Numbered from the stretch's first letter, positions 14,331-25,902 are shown. The stretch is 64,000 nt of DNA from Kutzneria kofuensis (GCF_014203355.1 NZ_JACHIR010000001.1:3474038-3538037), one strand, 5' to 3'. A program made the numbers and translations. The notes: generated from the letters alone by a model not told the origin.

Positions 14331-17279
14331 TCACGGATTGACGGACGTGCCCACGGTGTAGCCGTAGGGCAGGGTGGCGATCGTCTGCGCACCGTTGGAA
14401 ACGCTGGTGTTGCTGAGCACGCTCACCACGCCGCTGACGGCGGCGCCCGGGGCGGCGGTGGGGGTGAGGGTAGCGGTGAACAGGGCGGAGGTGCCGGCGG
14501 CCAGGTAGGTCGGCGCGCCGAAGGTGATGTCGTTGGCGGTGGACGTCAGCCGGAAGGTGCGGCCGACGCCGGTGGTGTTGGTGACCCGGAAGTACAGCGT
14601 CCGACCGGACTTCACGGTGGTGCCGGCGGCGGGCAGGTTGTAGGCGACGGCGTCGGAACGGTCGTAGCCGACGGTGCCGGTGACCTGCTGCGTGAACTCC
14701 TTGCCGCTCACCGTCAGCTTGAGCATCACGTCGATCTCCCACCGGCCGGGCTTGGGATTGACGGTCACGAGCGAGGCGTCGGCGACGGGCTTGTCCGAGC
14801 CGATGCCCTGCACGGTGGTGGTCGGCGTGGCGTCGGTGGTGACGACCTTGCCGTCCGGGTCGATCAGGTAGTAGGTGAAACCGTTGTCGGCACTGGCATC
14901 GGCGGTGTGGAAGGTGACGTCGAGGTCCTTCTTGCCGGCCGGCACGTCGACGTTGAACGTGCTGATCTGGCCGACCTCGCGGCCGACCGTGCTGGTGATG
15001 GTGGTGGCGAACTTGCCGCCGGCGGCCGGGATCAGCGTGCGGCGCTGCACGGGCAACGAGGTGCGGGCACCGTTGCTGGCGACGAACTGCACCGACTCCG
15101 GGTGGTCACCGGGCGCGGCGGGCATGCTGACGGTCAGCGGCACATCGACGCCGGCATGCGCCGGAATGGTCACCGGGCCGGTGGCGTCCTTGGTGACGTA
15201 GTGCTGGCCGGTGGTACGGAAGGAAATCGTGCCCCGGTAGCTGCCCGGCACGTTCGGCGGGGACTGCAGGTGCGCCCGGCCGTTGGCCCAGAGGATCTTC
15301 GCGGTCCACGTGCCCGGGGTCGGCGCGGCCACCTCCACGTGCTGGATGTTCGGCACGGAGCCGAACTTGGCGCTGCCCGACGGCGGAGTGCCGTAGTCGT
15401 AGGAGATCTGGCTCAGCCGGCCCTTCGGGTCGACCAGGGTGAACGACAAGATGGTGCCGTTGGTGGGATCCGGGGTGATCATGTCGGCGCTCATCCGGTC
15501 CAGCCCGGCCGGCACGGTGAACGTGATCGGCGTGGCGGCCGTCGCACCGTAAGCCGGCACCGGCAGGCTCGGATCGGGAGCGCTGACCGGCTCGGTGACG
15601 GTCGAGCCGAACTGCTTGGCGGCGCCGAGTTCCCGGTACTTGCCGGTGACGGTGGTCGGCGTGCTGCTGGCGTTGAAGAGGTTCACGGTCTGCGCGCTGT
15701 CGCCGGCATTGGCCGTGATGTCCAATTGCGACGGTGACGGGACCAGGGCCGGGGCCTCCGGCGCGGACGCGGTGCCGCCCGGCGCCTGCTGGGCGGCGCG
15801 CACGGCGGCGTACACGTCGAGCAGGCCGGCGCCCTGCTGGTCGGCGGGCGCGCCGACGTCCTTGGCGGTGCCGGTGAGGATCTGCTTGACCAGTGCCGGG
15901 GTCGGCTTCACGCCGTTGTGGGAGTCGGCGTACGCCTGGATGACGTCGGCGGCCGCGCCGGCCACCAGCGGGCACGACTCGCTGGTGCCGCCGAAGGCTT
16001 CGGTGATCGTGTTGGTCGGGCAGTCCGAGCCAGTCGGGCTGCACGCGGCCATGCCGCCGTAACCGGGCGCGACCAGGTCCACCACGCGGTTGTCGGGCGC
16101 GGTGCCGCCGGAGGACAGCGGCGTGATGTCGTTGTTGATCCAGTCGCTGTAGCCGTAGGCCTGGCTGATCATGCGCAGCGTGTTGGTCGCGCCGACGGCG
16201 ATCACCTGCGGGTCGGTGGCCGGCGAGGAGACCGTGCCGGAAACGCCGCTGTCGCCGGAGGAAACCACCACCGTGACGCCGGCCGCGACGGCGGCGTCGT
16301 TGGCCGCGTAGAACACCGAATACCGGCCGGGGCGCGGGATGTAGCCGTACGATTCGGAGATCACGTCGGCGTGCTCGGTCACCACCGCGTGGTCGATGCC
16401 GGCCACCACCTCGGACTCGTACCGGACGTCACCCGAGCCGCTGGGCGGCGTGTCGATCAGCAGCGAGTCGACGAGCGACGCGTCCGGGGCGACACCCTTG
16501 ATCCGGAACGTGCAGCCGGCCGGCAGCCCCGAGTAGGGCAGCTCCTTGCTGAAGTCGTAGGTGACAAGCCCCTGCCCGGCGACGGAAGAGGCGTCGCCGT
16601 AGTACTCGCCGTCGCTGTCGTCCTCGCTCGGGTTCGGCGCGTCGACGACCACGTGCGAGCCGTCGGGGCGGATGAAGTTCGGGTTGCCGGCCAACTCGTT
16701 CATGCCGTCGATGGCGACCAGGACGCCCTTGCCGGTGGCGATCTTCGATGCCTGCTCGGTGTCGCCGGGCCGGTCGGTCTCGACCTTGTCGACCGCCAGC
16801 GCCTCCGGTTCGAGCAGCGGCTTCGCCGGATCGGACGGGCACAGCTCGGAACTCAGCTTGGCCGCCTGCGCCTGCGGCACCCGCGCCGGGCTGTCCACCG
16901 GCATCGGCTCGTCCGGCACGATCTCCTGCACGGCCGGGTTGGCACGTAACCGGTTCACCTCGGCGGCGGACAGGTGCGCGGCGACCGCGTTCACGCTGAC
17001 CAGCTGCGTGATGTCGCTGCCCCCGTTGGCCTTGATGTCCGCTACGACCGACTGTTGGTCGGCCCGAGTGGTCGCGGTCCGTTGCGAGCTCTGCGCCCGC
17101 AGCTTGAGATCGCTGTGCTGGTTGCCGAGCACCACGATCACCCGCCCGCCGGCCGCGGCGCCGTCGAGCGCGGGCGCGAGCGGGGCCGGCGCCGCCGATG
17201 ACGGGCCGTTCCCCAGCAGCGCCAACGCCGCGCTCATGGTCAGAGTGGTCGCCACGGTGAGCAGGCGAGATCTATTCAC
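14331..17279 (-). CDS. Secreted subtilase-fold peptidase with sedolisin-like catalytic residues
   Basis: A 982-residue exported protein from the GTG at 17279 (GAGG eight bases upstream), with a clear signal peptide ending near SSAAPAP. A propeptide-like region follows (RVIVVLGNQHSDLKL to VQEIVPDE), then the clan SB peptidase domain. The usual HGTH motif of subtilases is absent; its position is taken by GDASSVAGQG. Glu225-x3-Asp229 (GEYYGD), Asp343 in SSGDSGVSG and Ser433 in GGTSESCP match the Glu/Asp/Asp/Ser set of sedolisins (S53). The last 450 residues are beta-rich modules probably used for binding. The substrate is unknown; it acts outside the cell. Confidence 0.75.
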   Translation of the reverse strand: MNRSRLLTVATTLTMSAALALLGNGPSSAAPAPLAPALDGAAAGGRVIVVLGNQHSDLKLRAQSSQRTATTRADQQSVVADIKANGGSDITQLVSVNAVAAHLSAAEVNRLRANPAVQEIVPDEPMPVDSPARVPQAQAAKLSSELCPSDPAKPLLEPEALAVDKVETDRPGDTEQASKIATGKGVLVAIDGMNELAGNPNFIRPDGSHVVVDAPNPSEDDSDGEYYGDASSVAGQGLVTYDFSKELPYSGLPAGCTFRIKGVAPDASLVDSLLIDTPPSGSGDVRYESEVVAGIDHAVVTEHADVISESYGYIPRPGRYSVFYAANDAAVAAGVTVVVSSGDSGVSGTVSSPATDPQVIAVGATNTLRMISQAYGYSDWINNDITPLSSGGTAPDNRVVDLVAPGYGGMAACSPTGSDCPTNTITEAFGGTSESCPLVAGAAADVIQAYADSHNGVKPTPALVKQILTGTAKDVGAPADQQGAGLLDVYAAVRAAQQAPGGTASAPEAPALVPSPSQLDITANAGDSAQTVNLFNASSTPTTVTGKYRELGAAKQFGSTVTEPVSAPDPSLPVPAYGATAATPITFTVPAGLDRMSADMITPDPTNGTILSFTLVDPKGRLSQISYDYGTPPSGSAKFGSVPNIQHVEVAAPTPGTWTAKILWANGRAHLQSPPNVPGSYRGTISFRTTGQHYVTKDATGPVTIPAHAGVDVPLTVSMPAAPGDHPESVQFVASNGARTSLPVQRRTLIPAAGGKFATTITSTVGREVGQISTFNVDVPAGKKDLDVTFHTADASADNGFTYYLIDPDGKVVTTDATPTTTVQGIGSDKPVADASLVTVNPKPGRWEIDVMLKLTVSGKEFTQQVTGTVGYDRSDAVAYNLPAAGTTVKSGRTLYFRVTNTTGVGRTFRLTSTANDITFGAPTYLAAGTSALFTATLTPTAAPGAAVSGVVSVLSNTSVSNGAQTIATLPYGYTVGTSVNP

Positions 17280-17602
17280 GGGACACACCTCGGGCAGTCG
17301 TCGCCGATGATCGTCACCGGCCAGTCAATCCCTCACGACGGCGGCGGGACAAGCGACGAACGTCCGCCACCGGCCCGACCAAAGGCGGCTGGTTTTGTTG
17401 GCGGGCAAGGACTACGGTGACGGTCCCGAGGTGCTCTTTTCGCCCTTGACGGAGCAAAACGGCCGAACCGGCCTGGGGGGCCGGCTCGGCCGTTGGTCAG
17501 GTGGCTGCGATCGATTGGTGCGATCCGCTCAGCGGCAAGACGAACGACAACACCCGTCGCGCGATCCGCCCGGCGGCGGAATCCAAGCAGTGTCCCGCGC
17601 TG
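17280..17602. other. Intergenic region: peptidase promoter and operon terminator
   Basis: The 323 bases hold the upstream region of the peptidase gene, with an undetailed promoter (a TTGACT is seen on the minus strand about 50 bases upstream of the start), and the terminator of the terpene operon at 17458-17494. Nothing else is recognised. Confidence 0.5.
17458..17494 (-). terminator. Strong intrinsic terminator of the encapsulin/terpene operon
   Basis: 16-bp arms with one mismatch (AACGGCCGAACCGGCC and its partner) around a 5-nt loop. Read on the minus strand the stem is followed by TTTTGCT. It lies about 110 bases after the polyprenyl synthase stop codon and closes the operon. Confidence 0.8.
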
Positions 17603-18643
17603 TCAGTGGTCTCGCCGGGTGATCAACCTTGCCAGGGCGGTCAGCTCGGCGGTGGCGCGGGCGACGGGGGCCGCCAGCGTCAGCTCGGCCAACGCCAGAT
17701 CGAGCTGGTCGGCGGCCTCCCGCTGGGTCCACGACCGTCCACCGGCCAGCTCCACCAGCTCGGCGGCGCGGGAAAGCTCCCTGTCGGACAGTGGGTCCTG
17801 CCGGCCGTACAAGGCAGCGAGCTCCTCGGCGGCCGCCTCGCCCGAGGTCAGGGCGGCGACCACGGGCAGGGACTTCTTGCGGCTGACCAGATCCGAGTGC
17901 ACGGGCTTGCCGGTCACCTGCGGATCTCCCCAGATGCCCAGCAGATCGTCGACCAGCTGGAAGGCCAGCCCCAGGTGCTCGCCGAACACCCGCATGTGCT
18001 CGGCCTGGGCGGCGCTGCCGCCGCCGAACAGCGCCCCGACGGCGGTGGAGCAGGCCAGCAGCGCGCCGGTCTTCTCCCCCGCCATGGACAGGCATTCGGA
18101 CAGGTCCACATCGGACCGTTCCTCGAAGGACACGTCCTCGCACTGGCCCTCGACGAGGTCCTGCACCGCGGCGCTGACCATCCGCATGGCGTCCTGCGAC
18201 CGCGGGTGTCCGCTGCCGGCGAGCACGTCGAACGCCAGCGTGAGCAGCGCGTCACCGGCCAGGATCGCCGGACTGACCCCGAAAACGGTCCACGCGGTCG
18301 GCCGGTGCCGCCGGCTGACGTCCCGGTCCATCACGTCGTCGTGCAGCAGCGAGAAGTTGTGCACCAGCTCCACCGCGACCGCGGCCGGCACGGCGTCCAC
18401 GACGGACCCGCCGACGGTCTCGGCGCACAGCATGGCCAGCGTCGGCCGGATCGCCTTGCCGGCGTCGCCGGTGCGCGGCGTGCCGTCGGCGTCCCACCAG
18501 CCGAAGTGGTAGCCGGCCACCCGGCGCATGGACGTGGGCAGCGTGCCCACCGCCGCGCGCATCGCCGGATCGACCAGGCCACGGCTCCAGGTCAGCACCT
18601 CGGCGGCGGAGCGGGGCTGCGAGATCACATCGATGGGAACCAC
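17603..18643 (-). CDS. Polyprenyl diphosphate synthase, trans-type (operon precursor enzyme)
   Basis: A 346-residue isoprenyl diphosphate synthase. The first Asp-rich motif is LLHDDVMDRDVSRR and the second is LVDDLLGIWGD; KPVHSDLVSRKKSLPV is also typical. It condenses isopentenyl diphosphate with an allylic starter to give FPP or a longer chain; product length cannot be read safely. As the last gene of the shell/geosmin synthase operon, supply of FPP to the cyclase is the likely job (inference). The GTG start lies nine bases after the synthase stop, and AGGGA abuts the GTG, so translation is probably coupled. Polyprenyl synthases are reported neighbours and cargo of family 2B encapsulins. Confidence 0.9.
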   Translation of the reverse strand: MVPIDVISQPRSAAEVLTWSRGLVDPAMRAAVGTLPTSMRRVAGYHFGWWDADGTPRTGDAGKAIRPTLAMLCAETVGGSVVDAVPAAVAVELVHNFSLLHDDVMDRDVSRRHRPTAWTVFGVSPAILAGDALLTLAFDVLAGSGHPRSQDAMRMVSAAVQDLVEGQCEDVSFEERSDVDLSECLSMAGEKTGALLACSTAVGALFGGGSAAQAEHMRVFGEHLGLAFQLVDDLLGIWGDPQVTGKPVHSDLVSRKKSLPVVAALTSGEAAAEELAALYGRQDPLSDRELSRAAELVELAGGRSWTQREAADQLDLALAELTLAAPVARATAELTALARLITRRDH

Positions 18644-18652
18644 TCCCTGAAG

Positions 18653-20839
<2,187 letters not shown>

Positions 20840-22228
20840 TCAGTTCCCCAGCTCGACGTCTTCCAGCACGCCGAGTGCGTCCGGCACCAGCACCGCGCAC
20901 GAGTAGTAGGTGCTGACCAGGTAGGACAGGATGGCCTTGTCGCTGATGCCGGTGAAGCGCACGGACAGGCCCGGCTCGCGCTCGTCCGGAATGCCGGTCT
21001 GGTGCAGGCCGATCACGCCGTTGTCGTCCTCCCCGGTGCGCATGGCCAGAATGGACGTGGTGTTGTGCTCGGGGTCGATCGGGATCTTGTCGCACGGGAA
21101 GATCGGCACGCCGCGCCAGGACTGCAGCGGCCGGCCGTCGACGATCACCGGCGACGGGTAGAGGCCGCGCGCGTTGAGCTCCCGGCCGAACGCGGCGATC
21201 GCCTTGGGGTGGGCCAGGAAGAACTTCGTCTTGCGCCGGCGGGAGACCAGCTCGTCCATGTCGTTCGGGGTGGGCGCGCCGTTGCGGGTGTGCAGCCGCT
21301 GGCTGTGGTCGGCGTTGTGCAGCAGGCCGAAGTCCCGGTTGTTGAGCAGGTCGTACTCCTGGCGCTCGCGCAGCGCCTCGATGGTCAGCCGCAGCTGCTC
21401 CTGCACCTGGTCGTGCGGGCCGTTGTAGAGGTCGGCGACGCGGGTGTGGATGCGCAGCATCGTCTGCGCGACGCTGAGCTCGTACTCGCGCGGGGACAGG
21501 TCGTAGTCGACGAAGGTGCCGGGCAGGTCGACCTCGCCGGCGTGGCCGGCGGACATCTCGATCGCGGCCTCGCCGTGCTTGTTCTGCGACTTGCCGCCGC
21601 GCTCGCGGAAACCGTCCACATGGGACCGGAGCGCGGGCGATCCGTCCGCCACTTCGAGGAACGCTCCGCGTGGCAAGGCCAGCACGACGCAGCCGGTGCT
21701 GGCGCGCACGGAGAACGGCCAGTCACCCTCGCCGAGCAGCACCTGCTCGCCGAAGTGGTCGCCGTCGGCCAGCGTGCCCAGCGCGGAGTCCTCGCCGTAC
21801 TTGCCGACGCCGACCTTGTCCACCCGGCCGTGCACGATCAGGAACAGCTCGTCGGCGGCGGCCCCCGCCTGCACGATGGTGTCGCCCGCGGAGTAGCGGC
21901 GCTGGGTGAACCGGCCGGCCAAGGCGGTCAGCGCGTCGGCGTCGGTGAAACCGCGCAGCGGGGCCAGTTCGCCGAGCTCGGCGGGAATCACCCGGACGTT
22001 GTCGCCCGTGCTGACGAACTCGATGCGGCCGTCGCCGACGCTGTAGGTGAGCCGGCGGTTCACGCGGTAGTTGGCGCCCTTGGCCTCGACCCACGGCAGG
22101 TTGCGCAGCAGCCACCGGGGTGTGATGGCCTGCATCTGCGGGACGGACTTGGTCGTCGTGGCCAGCTGCCGCGCGGCCGCTGTGCCAAGACTCAGCTGGG
22201 TGGATGCCGGGTCCAGGGTCTCGGTCAC
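20840..22228 (-). CDS. eshA: EshA-type family 2B encapsulin shell protein, second copy
   Basis: 462 residues from the GTG at 22228 (GGAG nine bases upstream). An HK97-fold shell protein with the N-arm at 1-35 ([22 protein letters not shown]). A cyclic-nucleotide-binding domain is inserted at about 91-195 ([29 protein letters not shown]). The major capsid part follows ([35 protein letters not shown] to VLEDVELGN). The phosphate-binding cassette keeps FGE and an Arg (SVRAST). There is no helix-turn-helix, so it is not a Crp-type regulator. Self-assembly into a compartment is known for the family. It is about two-thirds identical by eye to the gene upstream. Confidence 0.88.
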   Translation of the reverse strand: MTETLDPASTQLSLGTAAARQLATTTKSVPQMQAITPRWLLRNLPWVEAKGANYRVNRRLTYSVGDGRIEFVSTGDNVRVIPAELGELAPLRGFTDADALTALAGRFTQRRYSAGDTIVQAGAAADELFLIVHGRVDKVGVGKYGEDSALGTLADGDHFGEQVLLGEGDWPFSVRASTGCVVLALPRGAFLEVADGSPALRSHVDGFRERGGKSQNKHGEAAIEMSAGHAGEVDLPGTFVDYDLSPREYELSVAQTMLRIHTRVADLYNGPHDQVQEQLRLTIEALRERQEYDLLNNRDFGLLHNADHSQRLHTRNGAPTPNDMDELVSRRRKTKFFLAHPKAIAAFGRELNARGLYPSPVIVDGRPLQSWRGVPIFPCDKIPIDPEHNTTSILAMRTGEDDNGVIGLHQTGIPDEREPGLSVRFTGISDKAILSYLVSTYYSCAVLVPDALGVLEDVELGN

Positions 22229-22394
22229 GACGAGGTGCTCCAATCACGAACGTGTCGACACAGGGGAAAGACCTTGAGAAGAGCGGCGTCCCGCACGCCG
22301 GCGGGGGATCGTCCCCGGCGGCGTGCGGGCGGTGATCACCCGGCCGGCCGCGGGCGGGTGGGCCGGCGGCCGGTGCGGGCACGCGGTCGGCAGG
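22229..22394 (-). promoter_or_regulatory. Leader between shell genes with long hairpin
   Basis: The 166-base gap contains CCCGCACGCCG (22290-22300) paired with CGGCGTGCGGG (22319-22329), extended inside by a GGGG/CCCC stem. Read on the minus strand a pyrimidine-rich CTCTTCTC follows. It may be an attenuator or RNA-processing site that sets the ratio of first to second shell protein and of shell to enzymes (inference). Confidence 0.45.
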
Positions 22395-23813
22395 TCAGCT
22401 GGCGCCGAGCTGGACGTCCTCGAGGATGCCGAGCGCGTCCGGCACCATCACGGCGCAGGAGTAGTAGACGCTGACCAGGTAGGAGATGATCGCCTTCTCG
22501 TTGATGTTCATGAAGCGCACCGACAGGCCCGGCTGGTACTCGTCGGGCAGCCCGGTCTGGTGCAGGCCGACGACGCCCTGGTTGTGCTCGTCGCCGGTGC
22601 GCATCAGGATGATCGAGCTGGTGCGCTGCTCCGTGATCGGAATCTTGTTGCAGGGCAGGATCGGGATGCCGCGCCAGGCCGGCACCTGGTGGCCGCCGAA
22701 GTCGGTGTTGCCCGGGTAGATGCCGAGCCGGTTGCACTCCTGGCCGAACGCCGCGATCGCCCGCGGGTGGGCGAGGAAGATCGTCGGCTCCTTCCACACC
22801 GTGGCCAGCAGGTTGTCCATGTCGTCCGGGGTGGGGGCGCCGGTGCGGGTGTGGATGCGCTGGCTGAAGTCGGCGTTGTGCAGCAGGCCGAAGTCGCGGC
22901 TGTTGACCAGCTCGTGCTCCTGGCGCTCGCGCAGGGCCTCGATGGTCAGGCGCAACTGCTGCTCGGTCTGGTTCATCGGCTGGTTGTAGAGGTCGGCGAC
23001 GCGGGTGTGCACCCGCAGCACGGTCTGCGCGACGCTGAGCTCGTACTCGCGCGGCTCCGCGTCGTAGTCGACGAAGGTGCCGGGCAGCTCGGGCTCGCCG
23101 CTGTGCCCGGAGGCGACGCTGATCTCGGCCTCGCCGCTGTCGTCGGCCCGGCCGAGCGCGGCGTTGGCCTGGAACATCACCACCTGCTCGCGCAACTCGG
23201 CCGACTGGTCGGTCAGCGCCTGGAAGTCGGCGCGGGTCAGCGAGAGCAGGGTGGCGCTGGTGACCGCCTTGGCGGTGAAGTTCCAGCTGGCGTCGGGGTC
23301 GACGAGCGCGTCGGCGCCGAAGTATTCGCCGTCGGCGAGCGTGTCGAGCACGGACTCGTCGCCGTACTTGCCTTCGCCGACCTTGTTCACCTTGCCGTGC
23401 GCGATCAGGTAGATCCGGTCGGCGGCGTTGCCGGCCTCGGCGATCACGTCGCCGGGCGCGAACTCGTGCTGGCGGAACCGGCCGGCCAGCGCCTCCAGCA
23501 CCGCCATCTCGTCGAAGCCGCGCAGCAGCGGGAGTTCGCCCAGCTCGGCGGGGATCACCCGGACGTCGGCGCCGGTGTTGACGAACTCGATCCGGCCGTC
23601 GCCGACGGTGTAGCTCAGCCGCCGGTTGACCCGGTAGACGCCGCCGTTGACCTGCACCCAGGGCAGCACCCGCAGCAGCCAGCGGGAGGTGATGCCCTGC
23701 ATCTGCGGGACGGACTTGGTCGTGGTGGACAGGTTCCGCGCGGCGGCGGTGCCCAGGCTCAGCTGGGACTGCCCTTGCTCAACTCCGGCTCCCGGCTCCA
23801 ACGTCTCCGTCAC
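22395..23813 (-). CDS. eshA: EshA-type family 2B encapsulin shell protein, first copy
   Basis: 472 residues from the GTG at 23813, after GAGGAG. The layout is the same as its paralogue: N-arm 1-55 ([20 protein letters not shown]), cyclic-nucleotide-binding domain about 97-200 ([20 protein letters not shown]), a low-complexity linker 205-240, then the HK97 capsid domain to the end ([19 protein letters not shown]). The phosphate cassette is degenerate: [19 protein letters not shown] lacks the usual FGE acid and the Arg. It is the first gene of the operon, so probably the most abundant subunit. EshA of Streptomyces griseus, the namesake, affects secondary metabolism. Two unequal copies point to a mixed shell. 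Confidence 0.88.
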   Translation of the reverse strand: MTETLEPGAGVEQGQSQLSLGTAAARNLSTTTKSVPQMQGITSRWLLRVLPWVQVNGGVYRVNRRLSYTVGDGRIEFVNTGADVRVIPAELGELPLLRGFDEMAVLEALAGRFRQHEFAPGDVIAEAGNAADRIYLIAHGKVNKVGEGKYGDESVLDTLADGEYFGADALVDPDASWNFTAKAVTSATLLSLTRADFQALTDQSAELREQVVMFQANAALGRADDSGEAEISVASGHSGEPELPGTFVDYDAEPREYELSVAQTVLRVHTRVADLYNQPMNQTEQQLRLTIEALRERQEHELVNSRDFGLLHNADFSQRIHTRTGAPTPDDMDNLLATVWKEPTIFLAHPRAIAAFGQECNRLGIYPGNTDFGGHQVPAWRGIPILPCNKIPITEQRTSSIILMRTGDEHNQGVVGLHQTGLPDEYQPGLSVRFMNINEKAIISYLVSVYYSCAVMVPDALGILEDVQLGAS

Positions 23814-24658
23814 GACGGACAACTCCTCACCAGATCGACGTAGAGGAAAAGAGAGGAAAAGAATAGGGGGACCACATTCGCCCCGTTCTCGTTCGCCACC
23901 ATTCAAGAACGCCGCGCGAGACAATGGCGAATTGACCGCAGGCCGATATGGACGCCGACAGCAGCGAAACTAGCACCGCCGTTCAGCGGACGTACAGTCG
24001 CCCGAGCGGGTGACTATTGCGCGGCCACAAGTTTGGTTATTTGTTCACCCAACTCGCCTAGTAACGACCCACCGTCCGTAGCACCGTTCACCGATTTCTC
24101 CCGACCATCGGGATGCAATAGGACAGCTGTGTCGGATCGCACCGCCATCCGGGTTCTCTTTTTCGGCGACCCTCGCTCACCATTGCCGGACGGCGGCGCG
24201 AGCGGACCCGGGCGATCGGGTCATAGGACGTCCGGCAAACCACTCGAAAGAGACATCGGCCGGCAGCACAGGGCCGACTTTCGGCCATCCGGGTGGCGGG
24301 CGGTCACGGCGCGCGAGCCCGGATCGTTGCCACAACGCGAAACAAGACGTGACAGATCACTTACGGAGTGTCACCACATCGCGGGAATTATCTGACCGAA
24401 ACCCCGCTATCCGTCAACAACCGGAATCGGTGATCCAATCACCGGCAACGCGCCGGCCGCGCCGCATTCGGCCGCCGTTTGACGTCCGACCCGGTGACAA
24501 AACAAGACATCGACCGCCAGGCCTGCGCGTCCTTACCACGGCCACTGCCCGGATGTTCGTGACAGTTCGTCAAGTCACCGCGTGACCTCGTTAGCTCTTC
24601 GCGGTCACGTACGCGCAGCGGGTAACGTCGGTGCCCCCAGCCTGACGGGAGCACAGCG
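23814..24658. other. 845-bp control region upstream of the encapsulin operon
   Basis: This gap is unusually long and lower in GC than the flanking genes. It must hold the operon promoter (leftward) and the TetR promoter (rightward). Visible are ATTCGCC at 23874-23880 with its inverted partner GGCGAAT at 23925-23931, a further GTTCGCC at 23891, and an inverted repeat CGGTGAT-CCA-ATCACCG at 24428-24444. No consensus promoter stands out and no convincing gene lies here; the frames present have poor codon bias. Confidence 0.5.
24428..24444. promoter_or_regulatory. Inverted repeat CGGTGAT-CCA-ATCACCG
   Basis: Perfect 7-bp arms and a 3-bp centre, 215 bp upstream of the TetR start. It is a candidate operator for the divergent TetR protein. 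Confidence 0.35.
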
Positions 24659-25261
24659 ATGCGCGACGGCGGCGGCACCGGCCGACGGTTGATGCCGCGC
24701 GAACAACGGGCCGCGAGCATCGTGGCCGCCGCGGCCCGGGCGTTCGCCCGCGGCGGCTACGCCGGCACCTCGATGGACGACGTCGCCGCCGAGGCCGGCG
24801 TCACCAAGATCATCCTGTATCGGCACTACAACACCAAGAAGGACATCTACACCGCGGCGCTGGACGCCACCTGGCAGCGGCTCGTGGACAGCTCCCAGCT
24901 CGGCTACGACACCGAGGCCGGACTGCGCGCGCTGCTCGCCGCCGCCCGGCGCGACTCGGCCGGCTTCACCCTGCTGTTCCGGCACGCCGTCCGGGAGCCG
25001 GAGTTCGCCCCGTACGCGCAGCAGCTGGTGGCGCAGACCGTGCAGGTGGCCGAGCAGACGCTGGCCGACTCGGTGCGGGACCCGCAGCTGCGGGCCTGGC
25101 TGGCCCGGGGCGTGACCGATCTGGTCCTCAACTCGGTGCTGGAGTGGATCACCACCGGGGATCCGGCGCGGGACGACGAGGCCGCCGGCCTGCTGTTTCA
25201 GACCGCGGCGGCGGTCATTGTCCACCACAGGTCAAGGGCGGTCCCCCGGCCGGTTGCATGA
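24659..25261 (+). CDS. TetR-family regulator divergent from the encapsulin operon
   Basis: 200 residues, ATG at 24659 with GGGAG eight bases upstream. It has a typical DNA-binding domain (RAFARGGYAGTSMDDVAAEAGVTKIILYRHYNTKKDIY) and a helical C-terminal sensor domain. It faces the shell/geosmin operon across an 845-bp gap, so it may control that operon or itself, but distance weakens this. No enzyme gene is adjacent downstream, and the next gene is an XRE regulator with its own promoter. Confidence 0.88.
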   Translation: MRDGGGTGRRLMPREQRAASIVAAAARAFARGGYAGTSMDDVAAEAGVTKIILYRHYNTKKDIYTAALDATWQRLVDSSQLGYDTEAGLRALLAAARRDSAGFTLLFRHAVREPEFAPYAQQLVAQTVQVAEQTLADSVRDPQLRAWLARGVTDLVLNSVLEWITTGDPARDDEAAGLLFQTAAAVIVHHRSRAVPRPVA

Positions 25262-25286
25262 CGATCGGACGGACTTCGCGAAACTG

Positions 25287-25292
25287 TATACT
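25287..25292 (+). promoter_or_regulatory. -10 box TATACT of the XRE gene
   Basis: TATACT is a near-perfect -10 hexamer 58 bp before the XRE start codon, in a short AT-richer patch. No good -35 at 16-18 bp is seen, so activator dependence is possible. Confidence 0.4.
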
Positions 25293-25349
25293 GACGAGTT
25301 GCTCAGGGAGTACTGTCGGGCCTCCACGGTCAAATCTGGGGAGGTGACA

Positions 25350-25709
25350 ATGGCGACTGGCCAATTCCCGGCGGATGACGCCGAGACCGCCGCGAACGTC
25401 TTCGCTGGAGAACTCAAGCGTTGGCGGACGCTGCGCGGGCTGTCGAGGACCACACTCGCACGACGGATGGGCTATGACCGCTCATACGTGTCCAAAGTGG
25501 AGAGTGGGGCCAAACCGCCGTCCCGGGACTTCGCCTTTCACGCAGAGAAGGCGTTGCACTCGGGAGGCGCGCTGTACAACGCGTATCGGGAGCACAGCAG
25601 CTCGGTCGAGCGGTCCAAGGCCGACGGCCAGCTGGTGCGCGCCGCGTCGAGGCCGACGCAGCCGTACGCGGATCTGATCGCCGGCGGCGTGCCGCCGGTC
25701 GGGAGGTAG
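25350..25709 (+). CDS. XRE-family DNA-binding protein, short
   Basis: 119 residues from the ATG at 25350 (GGGGAGG upstream). The helix-turn-helix is at about 18-75 (LKRWRTLRGLSRTTLARRMGYDRSYVSKVESGAKPPSRDFAFHAEKAL), as in the Streptomyces-type XRE proteins that usually carry a DUF5753 sensor domain of about 180 residues. Here only about 40 residues follow, so the sensor part is missing; stand-alone short forms do exist. No toxin-like partner lies next to it. A strong terminator follows, so it is monocistronic. Confidence 0.8.
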   Translation: MATGQFPADDAETAANVFAGELKRWRTLRGLSRTTLARRMGYDRSYVSKVESGAKPPSRDFAFHAEKALHSGGALYNAYREHSSSVERSKADGQLVRAASRPTQPYADLIAGGVPPVGR

Positions 25710-25782
25710 ATCGGGTCGACACCGCCGACCGGGAGAAAGTGGCGCGAACCCCCGCCGTGCCGACTAGGTTCCCGAGACGCAG

Positions 25783-25822
25783 CCAGGCGGGCCACAGCCA
25801 GTGGCCCGCCTGGTTTCTTTTT
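25783..25822 (+). terminator. Strong intrinsic terminator of the XRE gene
   Basis: CCAGGCGGGCCAC (25783-25795) and GTGGCCCGCCTGG (25801-25813) form a perfect 13-bp stem with a 5-nt loop, followed by TTTCTTTTT. Confidence 0.9.
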
Positions 25823-25835
25823 CAGTGCCTTCCCC

Positions 25836-25902
25836 GCGCGGGGCGAGGCCGCCCACGAGGCCGGCGCCTTCCCTTGCCGCAGTCAAGGAACCGGCCTCGC
25901 GC
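25836..25902. repeat. Dispersed palindromic repeat, family B, copy 1
   Basis: Begins CGCGGGGCGAGGC and contains GAGGCCGG (25857-25864) paired with CCGGCCTC (25891-25898) around CTTCCCTTG. It shares the blocks CGCGCGGGGCGAGG and CTTCCCTTG, in the same order, with the longer copy at 30218-30325. It lies at the 3' end of the thioesterase gene. Confidence 0.6.

Noticed and set aside
12339-15737. A 1132-codon plus-strand frame
   Set aside because: Antisense to the AfsR-like regulator and the secreted peptidase, with no domain-like sequence.
20840-23813. Reading the two EshA-type genes as Crp/Fnr transcription factors
   Set aside because: They have a cyclic-nucleotide-binding domain but no helix-turn-helix; the rest matches the HK97-type shell of EshA proteins.
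24033-24395. A 120-codon frame in the control region upstream of the TetR gene
   Set aside because: Codon usage is unlike neighbouring genes, there is no ribosome binding site, and the composition is Pro/Ser/Arg-rich.
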